Source: Nipponacmea schrenckii
Taxonomy: Eukaryota > Mollusca > Gastropoda > Lottiidae
DNA length: 64,000 nt
Reading direction: 5' to 3'
Assembly (NCBI GenBank): GCA_030562195.1
Contig: CM060200.1
Location: forward strand, 3,844,001 to 3,908,000
Shown here: piece after piece, positions 25,703-39,000 of the stretch
Layout of the letters: each line of letters starts with the position of its first letter
How positions within the stretch are numbered: position 1 is the stretch's first letter
Notes under the pieces: generated by a model
Seen by the model: the letters and a program-made list of their open reading frames with translations, nothing else
Database searches by the model: none
What the model was told of the DNA's origin: nothing
Translations under genes and position numbers: made by a program

Positions 25703-28700
25703 TCAATGTAATTCCAAAGTTTCGTAGTTTGGCGAAGGTAGAGTTCTATCAAGTGACTCATAAGGCCCAGCTTCAATTTGGTAGTTTGGTGGTCTGGTAG
25801 TCTCTGAAGATGTATATCTAACTGTTCTTTTATTTAACTTTTGTCGTTCCTTTCTGAAATAAATACAAAGCACTTTACATATGGATTACTAATGACATAG
25901 TTATGTCAGTTGATGATTCACACAACCATCAACGTAACTGTTAAATTAATGACGAGTGACGGCAAAACCTTGTATGATTATATACCATATCTAATTATGC
26001 TTTAAAGCCTAATACGAAAAATTACCTTCTTTTTACTAGACAGTATATGACGATCAACAGCAATAATAAAGTTATTACACTCAAAGCACCAATTATCCCA
26101 GCAGCAAGTGGTGATATTCCATACATAGAACTACCAGTTCCTTAAGTGTAAATATGTATAACAGTTTATACCAGATTTTTCGTAACTAGTCGTCAAGGCT
26201 ACAATGCGTATTTTTGAAAACCTGTTAAACTGTTTTATTTTTAAACGCTCTGAACGTAGGTCAATTAATCACACTTTCAATTGTCTTATGTTACACTGGT
26301 CATAATAATACAGTCATTAGGAAAATGGCCAAGGCGACCAAAGTATTGTGAATATTCAAACAATCATTTTTCAGCCAACCAGTTTTTAGTGACCAAATTT
26401 TTCAGTGATCCGTTGACCAAATTACCAAATAAAGACATAATATTGAAGAGTGTTCTAACCTATTTCTTGTGTGCACTGTCTCCCAGTTTTACCATCAATA
26501 CAACCATCTAAACAATCTCCTGTATCTTGACCACACCCATTGATACAATTACTATTACATTTAGTTTGACATTGATTACCATACCATCCAGTTTTACAAC
26601 TTGTACATTGATTGTTATATCTATTACAGTGATCTAGAAAGTTATCCTGACAGTAACTACCTTTATAACCATCTATACAACCATTTATACATTCACCGGT
26701 TACAATGTTACATTTTGGTTTGGCGTTTACTTTGTTACAAGTGTTATTACACAATTTATCACAGGATAGGCCATAAAAACCTGGTTTACACTCTTCACAG
26801 ATATTACCATCAGTTAGTAAACAAATGGTACAAGTACTTCTACAATTGCCATCACATTGAAAACCAGTTTTACCATTTATACATCCGAATTTACACTGAC
26901 CATTTCGTGAACATTCATTATTAATACAATTATCATTACATTGTTGTTTACAATAGTCACCATGGAAACCAATGTTACAATTAAAACAATTGCCTGATGA
27001 TTTCTCACATCCACCATTACAGTTTATACTACATGTTTGGTTACAATTATCACCAAAATACCCCTCATTACATTTACCACAATTACCAGTTGTTCTTTCA
27101 CAATCGCCATAACAATTTACAGGACATTTTTGGTTACAATTATCACCAAAGTAACCAGATAGACAACTATTACAATATCCATTATTTCTATCACAACTAC
27201 CATTACAATTTGTACTACAATTTAAATTACACATTTCACCATATCTTCCGTTTATACATCCAGTGATACAAGACCCATTTCTATAACAACTTGATGAACT
27301 ATCAACAATGCACCCTTTGCTACAAACACTATCACAAAATTCGCCAAATGTACCAGGAATACAGTCAATACATCTTCCACCGACCTCACATTCACCATTT
27401 AAACATTTATCTGAACATCTTGTAGAACATCCAATACCATGATATTTAGGACTACAGGTTTCACATCCTCCATTATTTATGTTACATTTACGGCATTTTT
27501 CCGGACAGTTTAAGTGACATTGAGATCCATAAAATCTTTCAATACATTCTACACATGAACCATCATTCCTATTACAAGTAGGACAACTTGGCAGACATTG
27601 TTTTTCACAGTAAATTCCCCAATAACCCACGACACATTCCCTAATACACCTAACAAGACCGACCACGATTTCATTACATAAACTCTCTACACAGTTATTA
27701 CTACATGGTTTACTACAGTCTGTACCATAATAGGTTGGTTTACATTTACAAGATCCATCTATATTACATCCATCTAAACATCCATTATTACAATTCTTAT
27801 CACATAAATTACCATAGATACCTTTATGACATTTAATACAGTGACCTGTGTCTTGATTACATCCATCAATACATCTTTCATTACATTTATCATTACAATT
27901 ATCACCATACCATCCAATCTGACAACCAGGATTGTTACAATTACCATTATCTATATCACAACCACCAGATTGACAATTTGGACAGGTCTTAGAACATGAT
28001 GTTCCCCAAAAGCCTTCTTTACAACCATTGTTACAAAGACCGTTATTTATATTACACGTATCTTTACAATAAGAACAGTCTGATTGACAGTTGGTACCAT
28101 ATTTACCATCTATACATTGATTACAATTACCATTAGTTTGATTACAACCACCATTACAATTACTATTACATATGTTACTACAGGTAGTACCCCACCAACC
28201 AGTCTGACAGCCAGTAGCAATACACAGACCCGTGTCCATTACACATCCTCCTGGGTTACAGTTGGAACATGTTTTATCACACAATCCTCCTGGTCCCCAA
28301 TATCCTTCATCACAACCGGAAGTACAGTAACCATCTGATTGTCTACATTTACCAGAACATTTCAGAGAACAGAATCCACCACAGTTTATACCATGTCGTC
28401 CTTCAATACATTCTGTACATGTGGTTGAATTATCACATACCTTACAAACACTGGAATCGCATTCTGGAATTAGAATTGTCTTTATTGAAGCGCGTGGTGT
28501 AGAATGAAACATGATAATGATTGATAGTAACCTAATGTAAATTGTTCTTAAAAAATGCGTTCGATTTTTGTCTCTGGTTATTTGTACGATTCTTGACATA
28601 TTTTATGGAAACTCAGTAAGATTGTACATTATTTACTGTACCGTCAAGTTTTTATTCAAATCCAATGCAGCCAATGGGCGTATATTACCTTGAATGGTTT

Positions 28701-28896
28701 GCTATCTTCTAAAACTATTTAACGCTTTGTATTTGTCTTGTTTTAGATTATTTACTGATAGTAACAATGAATGAAACAATGCTTTATTATAATATATCCA
28801 ATATGTCTGTACTGGGTATTAAAATTTTAATAACTTACCCTGCAATGTTGCTCTAAAATATGAAAGGCAAAGAAGAATCCACAGATTTCTCGACAT
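25703..28896 (-). CDS. Gene E: EGF-repeat receptor with ITAM-type tail (MEGF10/Draper-like architecture)
   Basis: Four exons on the minus strand: 28896-28839, 28463-26460, 26140-26026 and 25853-25703. They join in frame (phases 1, 1, 2) to about 775 residues. Exon 1 encodes a signal peptide (MSRNLWILLCLSYFRATLQ). Exon 2 encodes about 15 EGF-like modules rich in CNGGC and YGxNC words, with no EMI domain visible. Exon 3 encodes a membrane segment (about 699-723) followed by KRR. The tail carries YESLDRTLPSPNYETL (757-772), which fits YxxL-x8-YxxL, the ITAM consensus used by Draper-type engulfment receptors to recruit SH2 kinases. The exon 2 donor (GTTAGA) is weak, so that boundary is the least certain. 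Most of exon 2 is nearly identical to gene A, while its last modules and tail match gene D. Ligand unknown; surface recognition or engulfment is inferred. Confidence 0.85.
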
Positions 28897-30091
28897 CTTG
28901 TTAAATGTATCGTTGATTATAAAGTGTCTCAGAACATTCACGTAACATTTATGTTATACGTATGCATGGTATTACGTATACGTATTATGAAAAATAAAAC
29001 CAATATAATCATATCAATAGACAACTATTATTGACCAATTATTCTTTTAATAAATTTTAAAGGGTAAAAATTACAATAATAAATCTTCATTATAATACAT
29101 GTATTTAAATAGATTGAGCAATCATTGAGTTTGAGCTGAATAAGGGTATTTGTCACTGACAATCATACGTCTCTAAGTTCTTTATTAGTTTCAAACACAT
29201 TTTCAAAGGGTCTATTTGTAGCAATATATATTGAAAATAAAAAGGGTACCTTGTAGTACTATTGTTAATCATGTGCATAAAGGTTTCCCGAAATATGTTA
29301 AGTACGTCCTTCAACAAAATGGAGTTGAGTCCCTTGTAAATACTAAACCTAATTGAGGACAATACTCCTGATTTCTTTAAAATGAAAATGAAATGGCAAA
29401 TGGACCTCCAATGATCTCCTGATAGTTGACAGTGTTGGAACTCAATACCATATTGTTCTTTCTGCATTTGTCAATGTTTCGTAAATAGATTCACATGATA
29501 ACATTTATTTATTTTGAGGAAAGTTTTGTGCCATAGACCTTAAATTATGGTGACAATAAAGATAGTGTCATTTAATGTCCTAAACCCATTGGCAACATAT
29601 TACTTTTCAATTGCATGGAACAATAATTTGAGACATTTGAACTCTAAACTGTGTCAATATTTTTTAATGTAGGTTTAATGTTGCATATAGACCATTAACA
29701 ACTTGCCATTATTTTGTAACAATGCAAGTTTTGACAATTTAATTGATATTCGTGTACATACGATACATAAGTTGTAAACGGATTGGAAATAACGCCCAAT
29801 TCAAAACCATTATAATAGTACAAATATATTTATATGCGTTAATCGAATTGAACCTTTTCTAAACATTACTTTGTTTGAAGATATGATCACAATAAAATCA
29901 GTATAATAGGATTTCTTTTATTTGTACAGCTATTCACTATTCAATGTTTTACTGTGTTGGGTTGTAAAACAGATTTTTTGAATAAGTAGAACATTCCCAT
30001 AAAATGACCTATAAATTACGATACAGGTTGTAATGATCCGTCATAATTGTAGACTGTGTCATTTACTTAAATCTTAAAGATTCCTTACAAA
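28897..30091. promoter_or_regulatory. Shared intergenic region between divergent genes E and A
   Basis: About 1.2 kb separate the start codons of two head-to-head receptor genes, so the region must hold both promoters unless distant 5' exons exist. A TATA-like CTATAAAT lies at 30009-30016, about 80 bp before the gene A start codon. Another A/T-rich TATAA-type word lies at about 28917-28922, just before the gene E start. No open frame is credible. The two signal exons and first introns show no similarity, unlike the second exons. Co-regulation is inference. Confidence 0.45.
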
Positions 30092-33000
30092 ATGACTGGA
30101 TTTCAAATTGGAGGTTTTTGTGTAATTTTGAATATATTGATAGTTTTTGCAGCTGCAGGTAAGTAAAACAGATTTATTTTGATAGAAACTATATCATTGA
30201 TGATTAGCACCTAAAGATCATCGCGTTGATTATGTCCTTCTTACATTTCTAATGTGATCCTGAAATGTTCCGCATAGATTATATTTCTTGAGAGCTTAGT
30301 ATCCCAGTGTTATGTTTTGACATAATTATACATGTAGAATATCTCTCCTTCAGCACTCGATCGAAAAAGTAACGAAATTATTAATTCCTTCAAATGAATT
30401 GATATGCGATACTATTTCGTTTAAGCGATTGAATTATTTCGAAGAAGTATTGGAAATTGATCCAACCGGTTTGAGTACATTTCAGATAATCATTTTCATT
30501 ATTTTATAGAGTGCGATTCCAGTGTTTGTAAGGTATGTGATAATTCAACCACATGTACAGAATGTATTGAAGGACGACATGGTATAAACTGTGGTGGATT
30601 CTGTTCTCTGAAATGTTCTGGTAAATGTAGACAATCAGATGGTTACTGTACTTCCGGCTGTGATGAAGGATATTGGGGACCAGGAGGATTGTGTGATAAA
30701 ACATGTTCCAACTGTAACCCAGGGGGATGTGTAATGGACACGGGTCTGTGTATTGCTACTGGCTGTCAGACTGGTTGGTGGGGTACTACCTGTAGTACCA
30801 AATGCCATAATAATTGTAATGGTGGTTGTAATCCAACTAATGGTAATTGTAATCAATGTATAGATGGTAAATATGGTACCAACTGTCAATCAGACTGTTC
30901 TTATTGTAAAGATACGTGTAATATAAATAACGGTCTGTGTAACAATGGTTGTAAAGACGGGTTTTGGGGAACATCATGTTCTAAGACCTGTCCAAATTGT
31001 CAATCTGGTGGTTGTGATATAGATAATGGTAATTGTAACAATCCTGGTTGTCAGATTGGATGGTATGGTGATAATTGTAATGATAAATGTAATGAAAGAT
31101 GTATTGAGGGTTGTAATCAAGACACAGGCCAATGTAGTAAATGTAATAAAGGTATCTATGGTAATTTATGTGATAAGAATTGTAATAATGGATGTTTAGA
31201 TGGATGTAATATAGATGGATCTTGTAAATGTAAACCAACCTATTATGGTACAGACTGTAGTAAACCATGTAGTAATAACTGTGTAGAGAGTTTATGTAAT
31301 GAAATCGTGGTCGGTCTTGTCAGGTGTATTAGGGAATGTATCGTGGGTTATTGGGGAATTTACTGTGAAATACAATGTCCGTCAAGTTGTCCTACTTGTA
31401 ATAGGAATGATGGTTCATGTGTAGAATGTATTAAAGGATTTTATGGATCTGAATGTCAGTTAAACTGTCCGGAAAAATGCAGTAAATGTAACATAAATAA
31501 TGGAGGATGTGAAACCTGTAGTCCTAAATATCATGGTATTGGATGTTCTACAAGATGTTCAGATAAATGTTTAAATGGTGAATGTGAGGTCGGTGGAAGA
31601 TGTATTGACTGTATTCCTGGTACATTTGGCGATTATTGTGATAGTGTTTGTAGCAAAGGGTGCATTGTTGATAGTTCATCAAGTTGTTATAGAAATGGGT
31701 CTTGTATCACTGGATGTATAAACGGAAGATATGGTGAAATGTGTAATTTAAATTGTAGTAAAAATTGTAATGGTAGTTGTAATAGAAATAATGGATATTG
31801 TAATAGTTGTCTATCTGGTTACTTTGGTGATAATTGTAACCAAATATGTCCTGTAAATTGTTATGGCGATTGTGAAAAAACAACTGGTAATTGTGGTAAA
31901 TGTAATAAGGGGTATTTTGGTGATAATTGTAACCAAACATGTAGTATAAACTGTAATGGCGGATGTGAGAAATCATCAGGCAATTGTTTTAACTGTAAAA
32001 TTGGTTTCCATGGTGACTATTGTAAACAACAATGTAATGATAATTGTATTAATAATGAATGTTCACGAAATGGTCAGTGTAAATTCGGATGTATAAATGG
32101 TAAAACTGGTTTTCAATGTGATGGTAATTGTAGTAGTAATTGTACTATTTGTTTACAAACTGATGGTAATATCTGTGAAGAATGTAAACCAGGTTTTTAT
32201 GGCCTATCCTGTGATCAATTATGTAATAAGACTTGTAATAAAGTAAACTCCAAACCAAGTTGTAATATTACATCAGGTGAATGTACAAGTGGGTGTGATA
32301 GTGGATTTTACGGCAATTACTGTGATCTGAAATGTAGTGCTAACTGCAACAACCAACTATGTAATCAGGCTACAGGTTTTTGTAAGGATGGTTGTGTAGA
32401 TGGTAAACATGGAAACAATTGCTCATTAGGTACGTGTTTCGGGTTCGTTTTTATTTCGATTAGTTGGGTGGTAATTGCATGCACTTAACATAATATATAT
32501 TTTTAGTTATTTTTGACAAACATACATTTATTTTTTTGATACATATGCCACATTATGCTTCCTGTCTTTCAGTGAAATCTCCAATGCCTTCACGTGTATT
32601 CATAGTACAGAATGTATATTTAATACTAATGTACAGTAATATATTGTAGATTGTAACGCTGGTTTTTATGGAGGTAATTGTATTAATAAATGTGGACAAT
32701 GTTTTAATAAAACTGTTTGTAATCCTAAATCTGGATTATGTGGTATAGAGGGGTGTCAGGAAGGTTTCAAAGGGTCATTTTGTAAAACTGGTGAGAACTT
32801 TTTATATGATTACTCATAACTGTATTTCTCTATTTTTTATTGTGTAATGTCAGAAAAGTTGAGTTTTATATCGCTAGCTATCCTTGATGTTTCTCTCAAT
32901 CAAGCGTTGACTTTTAGTTCAGCTAAACAGATACATGTTTACTTAATGTGTTTACATATAATCATTCACCTTTAAAACATCCTCTCTTTTTTTATTGCAC

Positions 33001-36000
33001 GATAAGACCCGTGTTTTGTCCCAATATTCACTGATACACGATTCAGAGAATTTGGGTATTAATAGGTGGTGCTGACTTTTGCATATTTAGAAATTGTGAA
33101 AAGACGTTCGCGGTAACCTACGATGCTATTTATCCCATTGCATTCGATTGACGATAAATATTCGTTATACTTAGTTATATCAAAGCAAGCTGGAGAATCA
33201 GAAGACACAATTATAATAGCAGCTGTTGTAACAGTGGTGTTGGTACTGATTATAGCTGTAGTAATAGTAATTGCTGTACTGGTATATAGACGGTAAGGAT
33301 TAAAAGGATTGACAGTAACCGCAAAAAAATTTAAAATTTATTTAAATGCCTATTTGTAAATTTTAAAGATTTCACCCATTAAAAATAATACTACATTAAT
33401 GCATAATATGCTAACTGTATCCGAAATCCCTAATTTTGAGTCCTTATTGTCAAAGGTTTCCAACTGAAACAAATAGTATACATCAAAGAAAGGACATGCT
33501 CAGAAAAATACGTGTAATTCTGAAAGTCTCACTTTAATGACTTGCTATATATTATCATAATTTCCAATATTATATATTATATATGTCTAGTTACTAAACT
33601 CAATTAATTACCTCTTTAAATGTAATATAATTCTGCCAATTTTGAAAACTGGATTTTTTTTTATTCAGACGAAGATCAAAACAGAATAGTGATGCTAGTT
33701 TATCAATACCCTTTTCGGATGAAATTGATAAAGATAATCCTGTTTATATCGAAGGTGTTATTTTTTTGGTCTTATTATATATCTGTTAAAAAAAAATTTC
33801 CATGTCAGTTCCTCCCACCTGTATCACTGATAGAGGAGACCGGCTTTAAAAGTCCGAAGATATTATCTCGCCATTTACCGGCATTGAACACCCCAACAAT
33901 ATCTAGATGTGAAAAACTAGTACATCCTCCCCATCCAGCCTCGAAAATGAAATAAATTAAAATGAAATAGAGTACTGTTATACAGATTCCTATTATCTAC
34001 GCATAATGTAAATTCGTCATAATCATTTGTAAAAAGGACCTTAGTATTAATTCAGTATATTTCAAATCCGATAACGGTCTTTTTTCAGAAAATGTAGCAC
34101 TTCAGAGTACCCCACCGACGATATATGCCAATATGACAGACGATGAAAGTATAGCAGTCTATCAAAATGTTACTACGCAATCACCAACTATGATAAATCT
34201 CTCCGATCTGTGGGATTATACAGAAGACAAAAAGGCTGCTGCTAAATTTCCTGAAGAGTTTGAGGTACTACCTATTATTTTGTAAACTCATTAGTACATG
34301 TTAAGGTTAATACTCGGGAAGAACAAACTAACTGAAGTTTAGAATATTTATCAGCTTGATTATAGGTTACAATGGTCACTAGAATTAAACAAATCATGAG
34401 TTTTAATGGGTTGATCTTAACCACGAGTTCATTTTGGCCTTAAATATCTTTTAAATTTTAGAAATTACCCAAAGATCTGTGTAGGCCACACGATATCTGT
34501 TTAAATGAAGTGAACAGAGAGAAGAATAGATATAAGAATATTTGTGCATGTATGTAATGTTTCAGTATTTATAAGATCACAGGTGGTCATAAGATTGTAA
34601 TAAATAAACGTATTTTGTTTTACAAAACGTATTTCTCACTTGATCAGCTTTGCTTTTGGCTCGGTTCTATCTGCAAGCCAGACTGGATTATTTTTCTCTT
34701 AGAATGGCGGTGCTATGAGTATAATGTTGCGAAGTCATTGCGTTTCCTAAAAATAATATGTATTGCACCCGAGTATTTTGAACGGACATATTCAATGTTT
34801 TATGATAAAGGGATCATTGATAACAAGACATCATCATTTATTTGAAGACCTTTATTACGAAAACAATTTGTATATTTTAGTTGATGATACTAGAGTTAAG
34901 TTACAACCAATAGACAATGATCCTAATTCAGATTATATCAACGCCTGTTATATTACAGTAAGTTATAGTTTTCACTAGTAATGATTCCCATTCAATTATA
35001 CAATTGATACGTAATTAAGTTACTAAATATACAATTCAGTTATATTATCTGTTATATACTTATATATAGTTCTAACTGATATATGATCCTAATTCAGATT
35101 ATATCAATGTATGTTATATTACAGTAAGTTATAGTTTTAATTGATAATGATACTCGGTGATATTATTTTATTGTTGGCTATGTTGATGTAAACTAAATTA
35201 TATCATTATTTAAGATTTTCTCTACTAATCAATTTATCAATCGTTACTGAAAATAAGAATTTTAAAGCAAGTATATTATGTTTCTTTTTATATTAGAAAT
35301 ATGGTACAAGTACAGAGAAGAACATAGCATCCCAAGGTAAAGTTCACCAGGACTTATATACCGACTCTCCAAATTAACATTCACTTTGTGTTCTCAAGTC
35401 TGATGTCATAGCTGATATACAACAGAATCTCTGTACGAACCGATAAATCTATGAAACAATGGTATTAATGAATATCCCTTGAGCGACTGTCTCAAATTAA
35501 TTACGTAATTTTAAGGATAATCACTATGATTTTATAGGATCGTGAATTTTAAGAGGGATTTTGTTGTATAGTTATGGCACTGGATAGGTTTAAAAATTTA
35601 ATCTAAAAATAGTCTATCAGTTTAAATTTTAAAAAGATTTGCCTGTAAATTACATATTTATTGTTTCTGTCGTATTGTGTTTGTTCTTCAGGACCAAATG
35701 AGGTTAACATAGAAGAGTTTGTAAGAATGATTTGGGATGTTGATGCTTGTAAAATAGTTATGTTAACAAATCTAGTAGAATTGGCTATTGTAAGTACAAG
35801 CTTTGATTTCAATATAATGATTTTACTGTCGAGGGATTGCTTCTTGATAGTTCCACTTAATAAAGCACATTCAAATTATCTTTAAAATAGAATTCTTAAC
35901 ATGTTAAGATGGAATTCTTAACATCTCATTTTCCAGGTTAAATGTTTGAAATATTGGCCGAATCTTGGTAAAAAGAAGGTATTCGGCAAAATAACAGTCA

Positions 36001-39000
36001 AATTTCAGAAAGAAGATGTTTTTGCACATTTTACAATTCGAGAATTTAAGATTTGCAAGGTCTGTACCATCTAAACATTTAAGCTTTTTTGTTCTTGCAA
36101 TCTAAACCAGATAAATAAGTGTTGTATCCATTGATTGTATATTTGGCATGCCAGTATTTGCATGATCACATCAATATTGGCAATTTTATTCACTTTGCTT
36201 TCATGATTTTTTTACATGTTCGTATAAAACCCAAAAACTAATTATGTAACCTTCATTTTTCAAACTTACAGACAGAGCACCAATGATAAATACTTTACAT
36301 GCAACATAACTTAATTTACGAAAGATTTTCATAAAAAATGTTTTCTTTCAAGGAAAACTGTGTGTCAAGAACAGTAAAACAATACCACTATACATCATGG
36401 CCTGATAAAGGTGTACCATCTGATATTGCTTCATTGGTTGAATTCCGTAATAAAGTCAACAAGTCGCCTTCAAGACGTTCAGGTCCTATGATAGTTCATT
36501 GTAGGTAAGTAAATAGGAGAGACACGTTTAGGACGTATGTATCATTATAATCGTACAAGGGAAATGGTGCTGACCTGAAAAGCACTATTCGCTTCGTTAT
36601 GTTTGTGGGCTTTTGAGAGAATTCGAAATTAGATGTCAAGTATGTAGCTCAATCAAGCAACCAAGTATTTAAAGCACTTTACAATGCTTTTATTTTGCAG
36701 TGCCGGTATTGGTAGAACTGGAACATTTTTAGCTTTAGATTATCTGATACAACAAGCTCAAGCTGAAAATTCTGTAGATATTTTTTCTTGTGTATCACAG
36801 ATGAGACAAGAAAGGGTTAACATGGTTCAGACTGTGGTAAGATCTGAAATTTTAATGTAAAAATAGGGTAATGTTAGTAAATTGACTCTGCTTAGCATTA
36901 ACAAATAAAGATTGTTTTATGTGCCTATGTGGTATTAAGCACAGTGTGTTCTAATACACCTGTTGCCAATTCTTGTGTTTGTTATATTTATTCGTTCACA
37001 TTTCATAGTTTTGTATATACAAATATCATAATTTAGAATAAAATATATTTAAAAAGTATTTACAATTCCTTTCAGACTCAGTACACCCTTCTTCATGATG
37101 CTCTGACAGTTTGGTATATAGCTGATGGTACAACAACATCAGGAACAAATTATCCTCAAATATATAATCAACTTCTACAACAAGATACACATAATAATAT
37201 ATCACAGTTACAACTCAAATATCAGGTAAGTATAATAGGTAACTTTGATAGTTGAGGTAATGGTTGCGGCTATTTGCTATTCGATCATATACGGAGCAGT
37301 ATATGTATAGCATGTGTATGGTAATAGTATTTTGAAAAAGAATGCCTGTGGTGCTTTTTATTGTTACTTTCAGCTTACACTGATTATCAAAGTGTCAAAT
37401 ATTATTTTTCCAGCTTGCGAATGATTATCTGGTTACTTATTTACCAAGACCTTTGGATGATTAATTATATAATTTCTGTTTAAGTTGATGAATAAAATAA
37501 GTTGTAAAATAGATAAAGATGGTTACTCAGAAGCTCTACAACCAGAAAATAAAAATAAAAATAGAGATCAACATGTCTTAGCCGGTAATCTCTGTATTCT
37601 ACACTTCTTTCTTTATGCGTTAATTTGCTGAAAGCAGCTAAGGAATATTATGCTACCAATTAAATTATTTATCTATCCTTTTTAATTTAAAGATGGGCTT
37701 ACTTATTTTTATTTACAAATGCGATTATTAGACGAAAGTAGAACTATCAATTTGTCTTTTTTCTATAACAAGAATCACTATTTTTCAATTTCATTTAACA
37801 AAATTCCTATAAAATGTATTTGACACAAAATAAAATATGAAAATGTGGCTATAAAATTCAAATATTTTCACTGTCATTTGATGATTTAAAAAATTGAGCC
37901 TTGTTTAGTCCACGTACAATTCTTTTGATTAAGAATACATGGATACTTCATTACAAAAATTAACCATCATTTAGTTTCCTTGATTTTACTCTTAAAAATT
38001 CGAAAACCCATCATTTACTTTCTATATTTTCAGCCAATTCTAAGAGACTATATTTATCTCCCAGTGGTAACTCGACAGATTATATCAATGCTGTTTATAT
38101 GCCGGTAATATACTTTATATATTTAATAGGACACCCTTCAGCTATTAGATATCTTTTATGTTTGGCATAAAAGTGCACGATATCAGTTATGGCTATCAAA
38201 ATAATAATAAATTGATTTATCCAATATATGAAATATTTCCTTTTTCATTGGTTAAGAGCTCCCTTTGAAAGAACATTATATATATCCCACGCTATGCACG
38301 ACAGGAAAACAAATCACATAGCTTATAAATTTCACATCAAGTCGAGCGTGTACCTAAATATAGCACAGGGAAAATCTGCTCAGTGTAAATTAAAGTGTTT
38401 ATCGCAACGTAATTCGTAATGGCTTGACATTGTGAAGATCAAAATTCACCAGAGTCGTGTATTCTACATGTTCATAAAGCAACGTCTGGACATAAACATG
38501 AACCAATAATCCACGTATATGTCCAAACGTTGCTTCAGGAACATGTGTATTCTATAAAGCCAAATGAATGCCATTACATGTATCTACAAAGTTGTAAAAA
38601 GAATTTACTTCCTTGACTATAGAAATATTCATATACACTAGAAATCTTGATATTGAATAATTCATTGCTCTTTGTATGTACACCATTTATAGCCTAATTA
38701 TACTTAAAGTACCTTGTATTGTGATAATAGATGATATACATGTATATCCAAACTTTTAATTCAATTGCCTATTCAATATGGTGATCTGTTCAATGGCATT
38801 ACTATATTTCAGAGCTATAAGAAAAAACAAGGTTACGTATTGACGCAGACCCCCTTATCCACAACTGTAAATGATTTTTGGGAAATGATTATGAGCAGCG
38901 GATCAACCGTTGTCATTGATATGGAACCCAGAGCAAAATCAAAGGTACAAAATCTTAAAATTCTCAGATCAAAAGAGAAGAAAAATATCCTTAAGGTCCA

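Noticed and set aside
26601..27266. Plus-strand frames rich in Tyr and His opposite gene E, and similar frames opposite A, D and C
   Set aside because: They are antisense or frame shadows of Cys/Asn/Gly-rich EGF coding sequence.
28464..28599. N-terminal 46 residues of the long minus-strand frame (start at 28599)
   Set aside because: They read intron sequence. An acceptor at 28464 and a signal exon at 28896-28839 give the same domain start as gene A.
30689..32488. Gene A starting at 30689 as a single-exon 599-residue protein
   Set aside because: That start is an internal TTG. A signal-peptide exon at 30092 and a splice at 30510 join in frame, and a GTACGT donor at 32430 precedes the apparent stop.
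37434..37484. Extra coding exon after the AG at 37433 in gene A
   Set aside because: It hits a stop within 17 codons, while skipping it joins exons 14 and 15 in frame with the expected phosphatase linker.
38228..38419. 63-codon frame inside gene A intron 16
   Set aside because: No motif. The region has a homologous noncoding copy downstream of D.
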